Origin: an uncultured Bacilli bacterium
GTDB lineage: Bacteria > Bacillota_I > Bacilli_A > RF39 > UBA660
Length of the DNA: 20,076 bases
Assembly (NCBI GenBank): GCA_947628445.1
Contig: CANQZX010000012.1
Location: 1 to 20,076, forward strand
Reading direction: 5' to 3'
Part shown: in pieces, positions 1 through 6,589 of the stretch
How positions within the stretch are numbered: the stretch's first letter is position 1
How the letters are laid out: every line of letters begins with the position of its first letter
Made by a program: the position numbers and the translations under genes
Notes under the pieces: generated by a model
The model's database searches: none
What the model saw: only the letters and a program-made list of their open reading frames with translations
Told to the model about the DNA's origin: nothing

Positions 1-16
1 AAAACTTTATTTAATT

Positions 17-47
17 AAAAAGAGAGCATTCTTCTTTATAAGCTCTC
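17..47 (-). terminator. Intrinsic terminator after gpmI
   Basis: Read on the minus strand, GAGAGC (47-42) pairs perfectly with GCTCTC (27-22) across a 14-nt loop, and the hairpin is followed by a run of five T. It lies about 60 bp past the gpmI stop and probably ends the hpf to gpmI transcript. The stretch 48-109 between it and gpmI holds nothing else I can recognise. Confidence 0.7.
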
Positions 48-109
48 GTTTTAACATGACTTAGTCTGAATAGTTACGCCTTTTTTTCAAATAGATTTTT
101 TTTATTGGT

Positions 110-1606
110 TTAATCCCCATCAATTAAGATGGTATCTTCTCCGCTCATGCCTTTAGCAACTGCAATATCTAAATAATCTAGGATAGTTGGGGCCACATTG
201 GCTAAGGTTCCAGTGGGTTGAAGACCAACTTTGTTATCCATAACAATGAAAGGCACTTTGGCAAGCGAATGCGTGGTACAAGGTGTACCATCGGCATTAA
301 GCATGGTATCAGCATTACCATGATCCGCGAGTAAAATTATTTTATAAAAATTTTCTTCGGCTTTTTCAATTAATTTACCTAAACATAAATCTACAGTTTC
401 ACAAGCCTTAATCGTGGCTTCCATATATCCTGTATGTCCGACCATATCCGGATTGGCATAATTAACTAAAATAAAATCATAATCATTTTCCATGCAGGTA
501 ATAACTTTTTTCGTTACATTGTAGGCACTCATTTCCGGAAGTTCATCATAAGTTGCTACCTCTGGGGAAGGAATATGAAACTTATCACATTTTTCAATTT
601 TGCCATTATATCCTCCATCAAAAAAGTATGTAACATGCGGATATTTTTCGCTTTCGGCAACGCGGGCTTGCGTTAAACCAAGCTCACTTAAATAAATACC
701 TAAAGGTTGTTCCACCGTTGTGGGTTCTAAAAAGGCATTACTTTTAATTTTTTTATCAATATTAAATAAAGTAAAAGTTGTTAAATTGGGCATACTGTGC
801 ACAGGGAAAGTGGTAAATTCTTCGTTAAAAGTCATCAAAATTTGTTTACTGCGATCGGCCCGATAATTCATCCAAATCAAAACATCGCCATCTTTAAGCG
901 TATTTTTACTAACTAAAATTGGTTTAATAAACTCATCGGTAACACCGGCTTGGTAAGATTTTTGCAAAGATGCTTCTAAGTTTAAAGTTAAAGCCCCTTT
1001 ACCATTTACCACTAAATCATAATATAACTTAGTCCGGTCCCAGTTTTCATCACGATCCATAGCGTAGTACCGACCACAAACCGAAGCAATATCCCCCACT
1101 TTATATTTTTTAATGGCCGTCTCAATCATTTTAATATATTTATAGGCCACATTAGTTGCCGTATCGCGCCCATCAGTAATTAAATGAAAATGAATTTTCG
1201 TAAATTTATGTTCATGTAAAAAGGCAAACATATTTAAAAAATCATCGACTCCAGCATGAACATTACCATCGCTGCATAAGCCCATAATGTGAATATCTTT
1301 ATCCTTTAAAGCTAAAAGTTTTTTAATGCTTTCGTTTTCTAAATCAACATGAGCAAAAAATTCATCAACCAATATTTCATTTTGTTTTAAAACTTTACCG
1401 GCACCAATGGTCGAATGGCCAACTTCACTATTACCAACTTGGCCGGCTTTTAAACCTACGGCTTCTTCGCTGGCACCTAAAAGCGCATGGGGATAGTTTT
1501 CCCATAAGGCATTAAAATTAGGCATTTGCGCCGCCCGAACCGCATTTCCCTTAGTTTCTTCCCGATAGCCAAAGCCATCAAAAATAATTGTTAGTAATTT
1601 TTTCAT
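110..1606 (-). CDS. gpmI: 2,3-bisphosphoglycerate-independent phosphoglycerate mutase
   Basis: Interconverts 3- and 2-phosphoglycerate in lower glycolysis using two Mn2+ ions and a phosphoserine intermediate. At 498 aa it is near the usual family length of about 510. The N-terminal metal site appears as D10 in FDGFGYRE, the catalytic serine is S60 in the GNSEVGHSTIGAG block, and the C-terminal metal ligands appear in NPDMVGHTG, LLADHGNAD and TTHSLAKVPF. The frame stays open 17 codons further upstream, but the ATG at 1606 is chosen because it has a GGTGAG ribosome site at proper distance and because family members begin with this MKK-type strand. It lies 57 bp downstream of the two-TM gene, with no terminator between, so it probably shares the hpf transcript. 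Confidence 0.97.
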   Translation of the reverse strand: MKKLLTIIFDGFGYREETKGNAVRAAQMPNFNALWENYPHALLGASEEAVGLKAGQVGNSEVGHSTIGAGKVLKQNEILVDEFFAHVDLENESIKKLLALKDKDIHIMGLCSDGNVHAGVDDFLNMFAFLHEHKFTKIHFHLITDGRDTATNVAYKYIKMIETAIKKYKVGDIASVCGRYYAMDRDENWDRTKLYYDLVVNGKGALTLNLEASLQKSYQAGVTDEFIKPILVSKNTLKDGDVLIWMNYRADRSKQILMTFNEEFTTFPVHSMPNLTTFTLFNIDKKIKSNAFLEPTTVEQPLGIYLSELGLTQARVAESEKYPHVTYFFDGGYNGKIEKCDKFHIPSPEVATYDELPEMSAYNVTKKVITCMENDYDFILVNYANPDMVGHTGYMEATIKACETVDLCLGKLIEKAEENFYKIILLADHGNADTMLNADGTPCTTHSLAKVPFIVMDNKVGLQPTGTLANVAPTILDYLDIAVAKGMSGEDTILIDGD

Positions 1607-1663
1607 TATCTCACCACTAATCACCAAAATAATATCACATCTAAAGCCAAAATACAATTTAGC

Positions 1664-2281
1664 TTAAATTAAATCAACATCAGGTAAGCGCTTAGCAAGG
1701 TCTTGGCCTATTTCCACCATTTGATTTATTTTATTGCTATTTAAAGTAGAAGCCGTGGCAATCGTATAAGCTTTTGAACCACAAATAATTTTTAAAACAT
1801 AAAACTCACTTTTTTGAGAATAAACAGCCGCGGCAATTTTAGCCTCTATGGCTTGCCAAGTAGGATTTTGAGCCCGATAAGAACGACTTTTGTCTTCATA
1901 AATGTTAATAGCATCAATATCATTTAAAGCCACGGCGAATAATGATAAGGGGTTTTTAGTCCCACCCATGCATACTAAATAATTTGGGGTAAGATATAAG
2001 CCATAGTTTTCGTAATATTTAACGACATCACTATCTAATTCTTGCATTATTTTTTGCATATTTTTACCACCAATTAAGCTAATATTTTTAAATACTATTT
2101 TAATGATTAACCCAATTAATAAAAGAAAAAAAACTAAAATTAGGATTAAAATCCCGGGGCTTAATTCGTTTCTCAAATCCCATAGTGCATTAGTAATAAG
2201 AAACATTGGAAAAATAGTCACCAAGATGACTATTATTTTCATTTTTAATTGTTGTTTTTGAAATTTAATACTTTTTTTCAT
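1664..2281 (-). CDS. Hypothetical two-TM membrane protein with cytoplasmic domain
   Basis: I do not recognise the family. The 205-aa product has a basic N-terminus, two hydrophobic segments (about residues 14-33 and 43-65), then a soluble domain of about 140 residues. That domain, with a YLTPNYLV strand, an ALNDIDAINIYED segment, a FYVLKIICG strand and a final helix, resembles in pattern the bacterial PH-like domains of small membrane proteins, but this is only a pattern match. It starts 2 nt after the hpf stop and has no visible Shine-Dalgarno sequence, so translation is probably coupled to hpf. An internal ATG at 2242 also lacks a ribosome site. Confidence is high that it is a gene and low for any function. 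Confidence 0.75.
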   Translation of the reverse strand: MKKSIKFQKQQLKMKIIVILVTIFPMFLITNALWDLRNELSPGILILILVFFLLLIGLIIKIVFKNISLIGGKNMQKIMQELDSDVVKYYENYGLYLTPNYLVCMGGTKNPLSLFAVALNDIDAINIYEDKSRSYRAQNPTWQAIEAKIAAAVYSQKSEFYVLKIICGSKAYTIATASTLNSNKINQMVEIGQDLAKRLPDVDLI

Positions 2282-2283
2282 AT

Positions 2284-2817
2284 TTATTTTACATTAATAA
2301 TACCTAAACTTTGATCTTTTCTTTTATATAAAACGGAAACACATTCTTCATCAATATTTTTAAAAACAAAGAAATCGTGATTTAATAGTTCCATTTGTAG
2401 AATTGCTTCTTCTTCATCCATCGGTTTCATTTCAATATTTTTCCGTTTAATAATTTTAGTTTCATCAATTTCATCATCGGCAACCTCAAAATCAAAAGAC
2501 ATTTCAAACTTATCTAAATTTTTATATTTATTATTTAATCGTGTTTTATTTTTTCGAATTTGACCTTCTAGTTTATCAACAACTAAATCAATGGCTGCAT
2601 ATAAATCTTGATCTTTTTCTTCCGCTCTTAAGGTAAAGCGTGAGGTCGGAATGGTTACCTCAATAATTTGATCTAAATTACGCACTCTTATTATAATTTT
2701 ACCTTCAACCGTTTTAGCATTATCAAAATATTTGTCTAAACGGCTCATTTTATCTTCAATATAATCCTTAATCGATTTTGTAACCGTTACTTTGTCTCCC
2801 CGAATATTCAATTTCAT
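2284..2817 (-). CDS. hpf: Ribosome hibernation promoting factor, long form
   Basis: Binds the 30S decoding region and dimerises 70S ribosomes into inactive 100S particles when growth stops. The 177-aa length is that of long HPF: an N-terminal S30AE domain (residues 1 to about 100, starting MKLNIRGDKVTVTKSIKDYI), an acidic linker, and the C-terminal dimerisation domain recognisable from KPMDEEEAILQMELLNHDFFVF and the closing YKRKDQSLGII. A GTG three codons upstream is in frame, but it sits one base from the AGGAG ribosome site, whereas the ATG at 2817 is about ten bases away and matches the family start. It is the first gene of the hpf, two-TM protein, gpmI series and follows csp after a terminator. 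Confidence 0.96.
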   Translation of the reverse strand: MKLNIRGDKVTVTKSIKDYIEDKMSRLDKYFDNAKTVEGKIIIRVRNLDQIIEVTIPTSRFTLRAEEKDQDLYAAIDLVVDKLEGQIRKNKTRLNNKYKNLDKFEMSFDFEVADDEIDETKIIKRKNIEMKPMDEEEAILQMELLNHDFFVFKNIDEECVSVLYKRKDQSLGIINVK

Positions 2818-2838
2818 TATTATCACTCTCCTAATTAA

Positions 2839-2847
2839 ATTATACCA
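2839..2847 (-). promoter_or_regulatory. Extended -10 promoter of hpf
   Basis: Minus strand TGG-TATAAT, an extended -10 element, lies about 20 bp upstream of the hpf start, just beyond the csp terminator. No good -35 is found at 16-18 bp, so it relies on the TGn extension. Confidence 0.4.
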
Positions 2848-2857
2848 TTAAGTCAAG

Positions 2858-2879
2858 AAAAAAACTACTATATAGTAGT
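2858..2879 (-). terminator. Intrinsic terminator of csp
   Basis: The 16-bp perfect palindrome ACTACTATATAGTAGT includes the last codons and the TAG stop of csp and runs straight into seven T on the minus strand. It separates the cold shock gene from hpf. Confidence 0.85.
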
Positions 2880-3080
2880 CATTTGGTGTTCAACAACGTC
2901 TACTGCTTGTAAGCCCTTAGACGTTTCAACTAATTTGAAATCAACGATACTACCTTCACTTAAAGTCTTGAAACCATCTTTGACAATTGCAGAGTAATGA
3001 ACAAAAATATCGGATAATTCTTCATTTTCAATAAAGCCGTATCCTTTTTCATTATTGAACCATTTTACTTTTCCGGTCAA
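2868..3080 (-). CDS. csp: Cold shock protein (single CSD domain)
   Basis: A 70-aa OB-fold nucleic acid chaperone that binds single-stranded RNA and DNA and melts mRNA structure. Both RNA-binding motifs are clear: RNP1 as KGYGFI (residues 13-18) and RNP2 as DIFVHYS (24-30), after the family start TGKVKWFN. The start codon is TTG at 3080; an AAGGAG site lies ten bases before it and no ATG exists at this position. It is monocistronic, with its own extended -10 promoter and an overlapping terminator. The leader is only about 25 nt, so it lacks the long cold-box leader known from enterobacterial cspA. Confidence 0.96.
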   Translation of the reverse strand: MTGKVKWFNNEKGYGFIENEELSDIFVHYSAIVKDGFKTLSEGSIVDFKLVETSKGLQAVDVVEHQMTTI

Positions 3081-3110
3081 ACTAAATTCACTCCTTCCTT
3101 AACTATTTTT

Positions 3111-3139
3111 AATATAGCATAAGAGCGAGTAATCTTGAA
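3111..3139 (-). promoter_or_regulatory. Promoter of csp (extended -10)
   Basis: Minus strand TTCAAG (3139-3134), 17-bp spacer, TATATT (3116-3111) preceded by TGC. The -35 is weak and the -10 good, and predicted RNA start is about 25 nt before the csp TTG. Confidence 0.45.
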
Positions 3140-3224
3140 TGCCCAATCGTCCTACAAAGTTCGACATTTAACGCGTACATTTTAAGCTTAACATAAATTA
3201 AACTTAAAGCAAGTAAAACTTTAA

Positions 3225-3830
3225 TTAATCTTCTTTGAAAGTGTCAAGTAAATAGGTTTCATTATTTTGAAAAGTATAGACTATATTAGAGGTTTTAGTT
3301 TCAAATTTTAAGATAAATTGGGCTAAATCTTTTTTTAAACCAAAACAAAAAACATTTCTTTTTTTTATTAATTTACTTAACAGTTCAATAACCGCGGATT
3401 CAGTGAATAACTCCGTAGGTAAAAGATAACTATGCTTTACTTTATAATAATCGAGGTAACTAAAGATAAAATACTCATTATTATAATTAAGATAAGCATT
3501 AGAACTATTTAAATTATAGAGTTTCATTTCATTAACAATTTGGACTTTGCGATACGCTAAATCCTGAAAAAGATTGGTAATTAAATCAATATCTGTTTTA
3601 GTATAACTAGGATTTACAATAATAGTTATTTTATCGCCTAAAAGATTATTATTTAATTTATATTCATGCATAAACTTTTTATAGTTGGCAATAAATAATT
3701 TAGTATTCGCCACTTTACCATTTTTTAAAACATTATTTGGTAATTTATATTTAATCATTTTCTTTAAATTATGACTATAAAGGAAAATATAATCATCACA
3801 TAAATATAAAATGTTTTTATTTTTCTTCAT
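3225..3830 (-). CDS. Degenerate actin-like (MreB/Mbl-type) protein
   Basis: A 201-aa protein of no standard family. Two facts suggest a reduced MreB/Mbl relative. First, it directly follows spoIIID, the place held by mbl in Bacillus subtilis. Second, residues 29-105 follow the MreB pattern strand by strand: P-(x)n-LKNGKVAN (MreB: PLKDGVIAD), a helix, GDKITIIVNPSYTKTD (MreB: PRMLICCPTNITSVE), a helix, then VQIVNEMKLYNL (MreB: VYLEEEPKVAAI). The glycine-rich nucleotide motifs are missing: the first strand reads NILYLCDDYIFLY and the second phosphate loop region reads YFIFSYLDYY. MreB has about 335 aa, so the C-terminal part is gone or very short. The start has a GAGGT site inside the end of spoIIID, with 3 nt between genes, so translation is probably coupled. 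An alternative is a PilM-like or unrelated small protein. Confidence 0.6.
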   Translation of the reverse strand: MKKNKNILYLCDDYIFLYSHNLKKMIKYKLPNNVLKNGKVANTKLFIANYKKFMHEYKLNNNLLGDKITIIVNPSYTKTDIDLITNLFQDLAYRKVQIVNEMKLYNLNSSNAYLNYNNEYFIFSYLDYYKVKHSYLLPTELFTESAVIELLSKLIKKRNVFCFGLKKDLAQFILKFETKTSNIVYTFQNNETYLLDTFKED

Positions 3831-3833
3831 CTT

Positions 3834-4082
3834 TTACCTCTTTTTATATTTTTGTCGAGTAGCATCACCACCCCGAATATGCCGAATATCGATATGTTCT
3901 TGCATTATTTCTTCAATTGAACTAGCAAGATTGGCATCAATTTGTTTTAACCGCTCACTTAAATCTTTATGTACCGTACTTTTGCTGACTTTATATTTAT
4001 CGGCAATTGTGCGAATTGTATCTTTGGTTTTCAGCATATGCTTTGCTTCCGCAACCACCCGTTTTGAAATATTACTTTCCAT
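3834..4082 (-). CDS. spoIIID: Sporulation transcriptional regulator SpoIIID
   Basis: An 82-aa DNA-binding protein that activates and represses mother-cell genes in the sigma-E to sigma-K stage. The helix-turn-helix is residues about 22-42, TIRTIADKYKVSKSTVHKDL, almost identical to the family; the C-terminal basic helix is seen in DIRHIRGGDATRQKYKKR, the other DNA-contact region of SpoIIID. The length matches (93 aa in B. subtilis, with a slightly longer tail). The ribosome site AAGGGG lies about 11 bases before the ATG and inside a strong hairpin (4092-4123). It is downstream of spoIIQ and coupled to the actin-like gene after it. Confidence 0.97.
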   Translation of the reverse strand: MESNISKRVVAEAKHMLKTKDTIRTIADKYKVSKSTVHKDLSERLKQIDANLASSIEEIMQEHIDIRHIRGGDATRQKYKKR

Positions 4083-4091
4083 TTATTAAAC

Positions 4092-4123
4092 AACCCCTTA
4101 ATAAAACTTATTATTAAGAGGTT
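4092..4123 (-). promoter_or_regulatory. Hairpin enclosing the spoIIID ribosome binding site
   Basis: On the minus strand AACCTCTTAAT (4123-4113) pairs with ATTAAGGGGTT (4102-4092): 11 bp with one G-U pair and a 10-nt loop. The 3' arm contains the AAGGGG Shine-Dalgarno sequence of spoIIID. No T-run follows on this strand, so it is more likely an occluding or processing structure than a terminator for spoIIQ. On the plus strand it would be followed by TTTATTTTA. Confidence 0.55.
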
Positions 4124-4134
4124 TATTTTATGAT

Positions 4135-4764
4135 TTATTGTAAATCTTCAAGCGTCATATTATAAAAATCTTCGGGATCCATGGCTTCACCATTGTAATA
4201 TACTTCAAACAATAAACAATTTTCGGATTCATTTTCTAAACCATTATCACCACTTTTACCAATTACGGTATTTGCCGCGATTGTATCATTTTCTTTGACT
4301 AATACTTCTTTTAAGCTATAGTAAACAGTTTTTAAATTATTGTTATGGGTTATTTCAACGACATTACCTAAGATTTCATCTTGGCTGATTTTACTAACTG
4401 TTCCATTACTAGCACTAACTACATCAAATTCTTTATCACTACTATATAAAATCCCACTATTTTGAAGATAAGTATTTTCGTAGTAGACTAAGGAATTTTG
4501 TTGTTTGGTTTCCTCATCTTGCATATCGTAATAAGATTTGCTAATTGTTACGGCATCATCTGTATAAGGCCGAACAATTTGGCTATTTTGCGTTACATTT
4601 GTGACCGGTACCGTAATGTCTTTAATGGCATCCACCGCCATATTACCATAGTTCGTATTTACTCTTAAAGCATTACCTAAAAGTGCAATACTGACAAACA
4701 AAACCCCAATTACTAAAACATACAATGTTGGTAAAACAAAGCCCTTTAATTTTCTTTTCTTCAT
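4135..4764 (-). CDS. spoIIQ: SpoIIQ-like forespore membrane protein (inactive LytM/M23 domain)
   Basis: Forespore half of the SpoIIQ-SpoIIIAH zipper that anchors the engulfing membranes and forms the feeding channel. The protein (209 aa) has a short basic N-terminus, one TM segment (residues about 10-30), and a LytM-like domain from about residue 60. Recognisable SpoIIQ segments are PYTDDAVTISKSYYDM, NSLVYYENTYLQNSGILYSSD, FDVVSASNGTV, GNVVEITHNNNLKTVYYSL and LLFEVYYNGEAMDPEDFYN. The zinc ligands of active M23 peptidases are not in place: where HxxxD and HxH are expected one reads YSSD and LLFE, so it is probably structural, as in B. subtilis SpoIIQ. It lies between spoIID and spoIIID. Confidence 0.9.
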   Translation of the reverse strand: MKKRKLKGFVLPTLYVLVIGVLFVSIALLGNALRVNTNYGNMAVDAIKDITVPVTNVTQNSQIVRPYTDDAVTISKSYYDMQDEETKQQNSLVYYENTYLQNSGILYSSDKEFDVVSASNGTVSKISQDEILGNVVEITHNNNLKTVYYSLKEVLVKENDTIAANTVIGKSGDNGLENESENCLLFEVYYNGEAMDPEDFYNMTLEDLQ

Positions 4765-4781
4765 AATTCACCATCCTAATT

Positions 4782-4813
4782 AAAGTATGGGAAGATTTAA
4801 AAAGAATTATACA
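4782..4813 (-). promoter_or_regulatory. Possible sporulation-sigma promoter of spoIIQ
   Basis: Minus strand GTATAATTC, 14 bp, then CATACTTT lies just before spoIIQ and overlaps the spoIID stop. GTATA fits a sigma-F -35, while CATAC fits the sigma-E -10, so the assignment is uncertain. No sigma-A promoter is visible here. Confidence 0.3.
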
Positions 4814-5727
4814 TTGATTTTGGTAATTGTGGTATTTTGATAATAATAATTTAAGATTTCGGTATAACTTTTTCCGGCTTGGGCTAAGGCATTGGCCCCA
4901 TATTGACTCATCCCTACCCCATGGCCATAACCTTTGGTCGTAATCGTTATAGGTGAGCCAAGAGTAATTTGAAAATCCGTAGAACGCAAGTTTAATAATT
5001 TACGGATTTCCGTGCCTTTAAATGTTTGACCATTAATGGTTATTTCATTTACCCGACCAGTGGCCGATTTAACAATGTTGGTAATACTAATATCCGCACA
5101 AGTAATTTTTAGTTTAGTACAAAACTCCGCGGGCGTTATCGTCGTTGTTACCTCAAAGTTTTTAACATTTTCATCCCAAGTAGAACTGACACTCGTAATA
5201 TAATCCTGGTTTTGACCAAAAACCGGCAAGGCCTCTTCCGTATAACCATTACTTAAGGCAAAATAAAAAGCACAAATTACTTCGTCATTGTACTTCATTA
5301 CTTCATCCTTCGTTAAATTAACGGCTTCTTGAACCTTGGCATAATACTTAGAAAAGCCCTCCTGCCAATTGCTTTGCATCTGGCTAACCGAAAGATAAGA
5401 TTGATTCGTAACATCTGTTACCAAATCGTAATCCTGATTGGCATGCGCCATTTTATATAAAGCATAGGTTCGGGCGGCCACGGCCTGGGCTTTTAAGGCC
5501 TCAATATTAAAAGATGCCGGCATTTCGGCCGCAACGACGCCCACAATGTAATTTTCTAAAGAAATTTCTTTAATCTCATTAGTTTCTGAATCTAATAATT
5601 TGACTAAAAGTGGACTTTCAACCTTGTTTTCCGTTTTGGGTAATTCTTTAGATGTTTTAGGCCAAGCCACTTTTAAAGCCCAAATACTTAAAATAATAAC
5701 TACGCCCAATAGTATTTTGTTTCGCAT
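4807..5727 (-). CDS. spoIID: Stage II sporulation protein D (lytic transglycosylase)
   Basis: Peptidoglycan lytic transglycosylase of the SpoIID-SpoIIM-SpoIIP machine that thins septal wall and drives engulfment in the mother cell. The 306-aa protein has an N-terminal membrane anchor (residues 5-22) and the SpoIID domain with the catalytic glutamate E68 in YIVGVVAAEMPASF, the following QAVAARTYAL helix, and the C-terminal signature GYGHGVGMSQYGANALA (from residue 266). A good AAAGG site precedes the ATG. It starts 11 nt after rpiB ends, so the two are probably cotranscribed. The close order with murA, spoIIQ and spoIIID resembles the Bacillus arrangement. Confidence 0.97.
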   Translation of the reverse strand: MRNKILLGVVIILSIWALKVAWPKTSKELPKTENKVESPLLVKLLDSETNEIKEISLENYIVGVVAAEMPASFNIEALKAQAVAARTYALYKMAHANQDYDLVTDVTNQSYLSVSQMQSNWQEGFSKYYAKVQEAVNLTKDEVMKYNDEVICAFYFALSNGYTEEALPVFGQNQDYITSVSSTWDENVKNFEVTTTITPAEFCTKLKITCADISITNIVKSATGRVNEITINGQTFKGTEIRKLLNLRSTDFQITLGSPITITTKGYGHGVGMSQYGANALAQAGKSYTEILNYYYQNTTITKINV

Positions 5728-5738
5728 AATTTATTCCT

Positions 5739-6188
5739 TTATAAATTATATGCGTTATTTTCGATTTTAGAAATCTTTTCAATTCTTCTTTCATGACGAG
5801 GCGCATGCGAAAAGTTAGTAGTTAAAAAGGCCTCGATTATTTGATATAATTCCATCTCGGCGATGTTATAGGAAAGGGCTAAGACATTGGCGTTATTATG
5901 ATACCGGCAAAAATAGGCCTCATCGACATTGCTTACTTTCGCACAACGAATTCCTTTTACTTTATTGGCTGCGATAGACATACCAATACCCGTACCACAT
6001 AAAAGGATTCCTAAACCATTTTCTTTTAAAACATTTTGACAAACATCATAAGCAAAATCTGGATAATCATCTTCATCCGTATTTGCTACTTGGCTTTTTA
6101 CCACCTCATAATTATGTTCTTGTAAATAAGTCATTACTTTTAAAACAACATCTTTGCCTAAATGATCGGCCCCAATAAATACTTTCAT
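5739..6188 (-). CDS. rpiB: Ribose-5-phosphate isomerase B (RpiB/LacAB family)
   Basis: Interconverts ribose 5-phosphate and ribulose 5-phosphate in the pentose phosphate pathway. The 149-aa length is typical. Visible motifs are GADH (residues 6-9), DYPD (41-44), the catalytic cysteine C64 in LLCGTGIGMSIAANK with T66 of the anion hole, and H97 in RYHNNANVLALS. These favour RpiB over LacA, whose active-site context differs. Start ATG has an AAGGTG site. It follows the rpmE terminator and precedes spoIID by 11 nt; pairing of a sugar isomerase with an engulfment gene looks like chance packing. Confidence 0.94.
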   Translation of the reverse strand: MKVFIGADHLGKDVVLKVMTYLQEHNYEVVKSQVANTDEDDYPDFAYDVCQNVLKENGLGILLCGTGIGMSIAANKVKGIRCAKVSNVDEAYFCRYHNNANVLALSYNIAEMELYQIIEAFLTTNFSHAPRHERRIEKISKIENNAYNL

Positions 6189-6262
6189 CTATTTATCACC
6201 TTAATTTAATTATAATTAATTTTTACCATAAAAAAAAGGGAAACTTTTACTTGACTAATTAA

Positions 6263-6290
6263 TAAAAAAATAGAAGCATTAAACTCCTAT
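6263..6290 (-). terminator. Intrinsic terminator of rpmE
   Basis: Minus strand ATAGGAG (6290-6284) pairs with CTTCTAT (6276-6270), one G-U, seven-base loop, followed by seven T. The stem begins right at the rpmE stop codon. Confidence 0.7.
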
Positions 6291-6502
6291 TAATTGTTTT
6301 CTTTATCTAAACCAAATTTCCGATTAAACTTTTCAATGTTACCCGTTTTTTTCGCTTTACCTTGTTTACCAGTAAAGAAAGGATGGCATTCGCTACAGAT
6401 TTCAACTTCGATTTTTTCTTTAGTTGATTTAGTTTTAAAAGTAGCGCCACAAGCACAAGTAACAGTTGCATCTTTCATTTCGGGATGAATATTCTTTTTC
6501 AT
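6290..6502 (-). CDS. rpmE: 50S ribosomal protein L31, zinc-binding type
   Basis: Bridges 50S and 30S subunits at the central protuberance. At 70 aa it starts MKKNIHPEM, family typical, and has the four zinc cysteines C16, C18, C36 and C39 (CACG and CSECHPF), so it is the Zn-containing (C+) form rather than the zinc-independent YtiA type. The TGKQGKAKKTGNIEKFNRKFG tail is also typical. A strong AAGGAG site precedes the ATG. It is a single-gene unit with its own promoter, a leader hairpin and a terminator. Confidence 0.97.
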   Translation of the reverse strand: MKKNIHPEMKDATVTCACGATFKTKSTKEKIEVEICSECHPFFTGKQGKAKKTGNIEKFNRKFGLDKENN

Positions 6503-6520
6503 GTTCTCACTCCTTCCGCC

Positions 6521-6539
6521 ATGCTTAATTTTTAAGCAT
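6521..6539 (-). promoter_or_regulatory. rpmE leader hairpin (possible L31 autoregulation)
   Basis: A perfect 8-bp inverted repeat, ATGCTTAA-AAA-TTAAGCAT on the minus strand, lies in the roughly 50-nt rpmE leader and ends about 5 nt before the ribosome site. L31 leaders with stems recognised by the protein are known in Firmicutes; placing this hairpin in that class is inference from its position. Confidence 0.45.
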
Positions 6540-6558
6540 AGTAATTCGTTTCTTTTGT

Positions 6559-6586
6559 ATTATAACATATTTTAGCCGTTAGACAA
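6559..6586 (-). promoter_or_regulatory. Sigma-A promoter of rpmE
   Basis: Minus strand TTGTCT (6586-6581), 16-bp spacer, TATAAT (6564-6559). It sits between the SGNH gene stop and the rpmE leader hairpin. Confidence 0.7.
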
Positions 6587-6589
6587 CCC

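Noticed and set aside
63..77. Partial match (11 of 15) to the MITE terminal repeat near the window start
   Set aside because: No partner end and no duplication found nearby; likely chance in AT-rich sequence.
2839..2856. TTGACT and TATAAT on the minus strand before hpf as a promoter pair
   Set aside because: Only 6 bp separate them, so they cannot work together; only the extended -10 was kept.
3811..4089. Plus-strand open frame opposite spoIIID
   Set aside because: Antisense shadow of the clear spoIIID gene, with no ribosome site and a Cys/Phe-rich low-complexity product.
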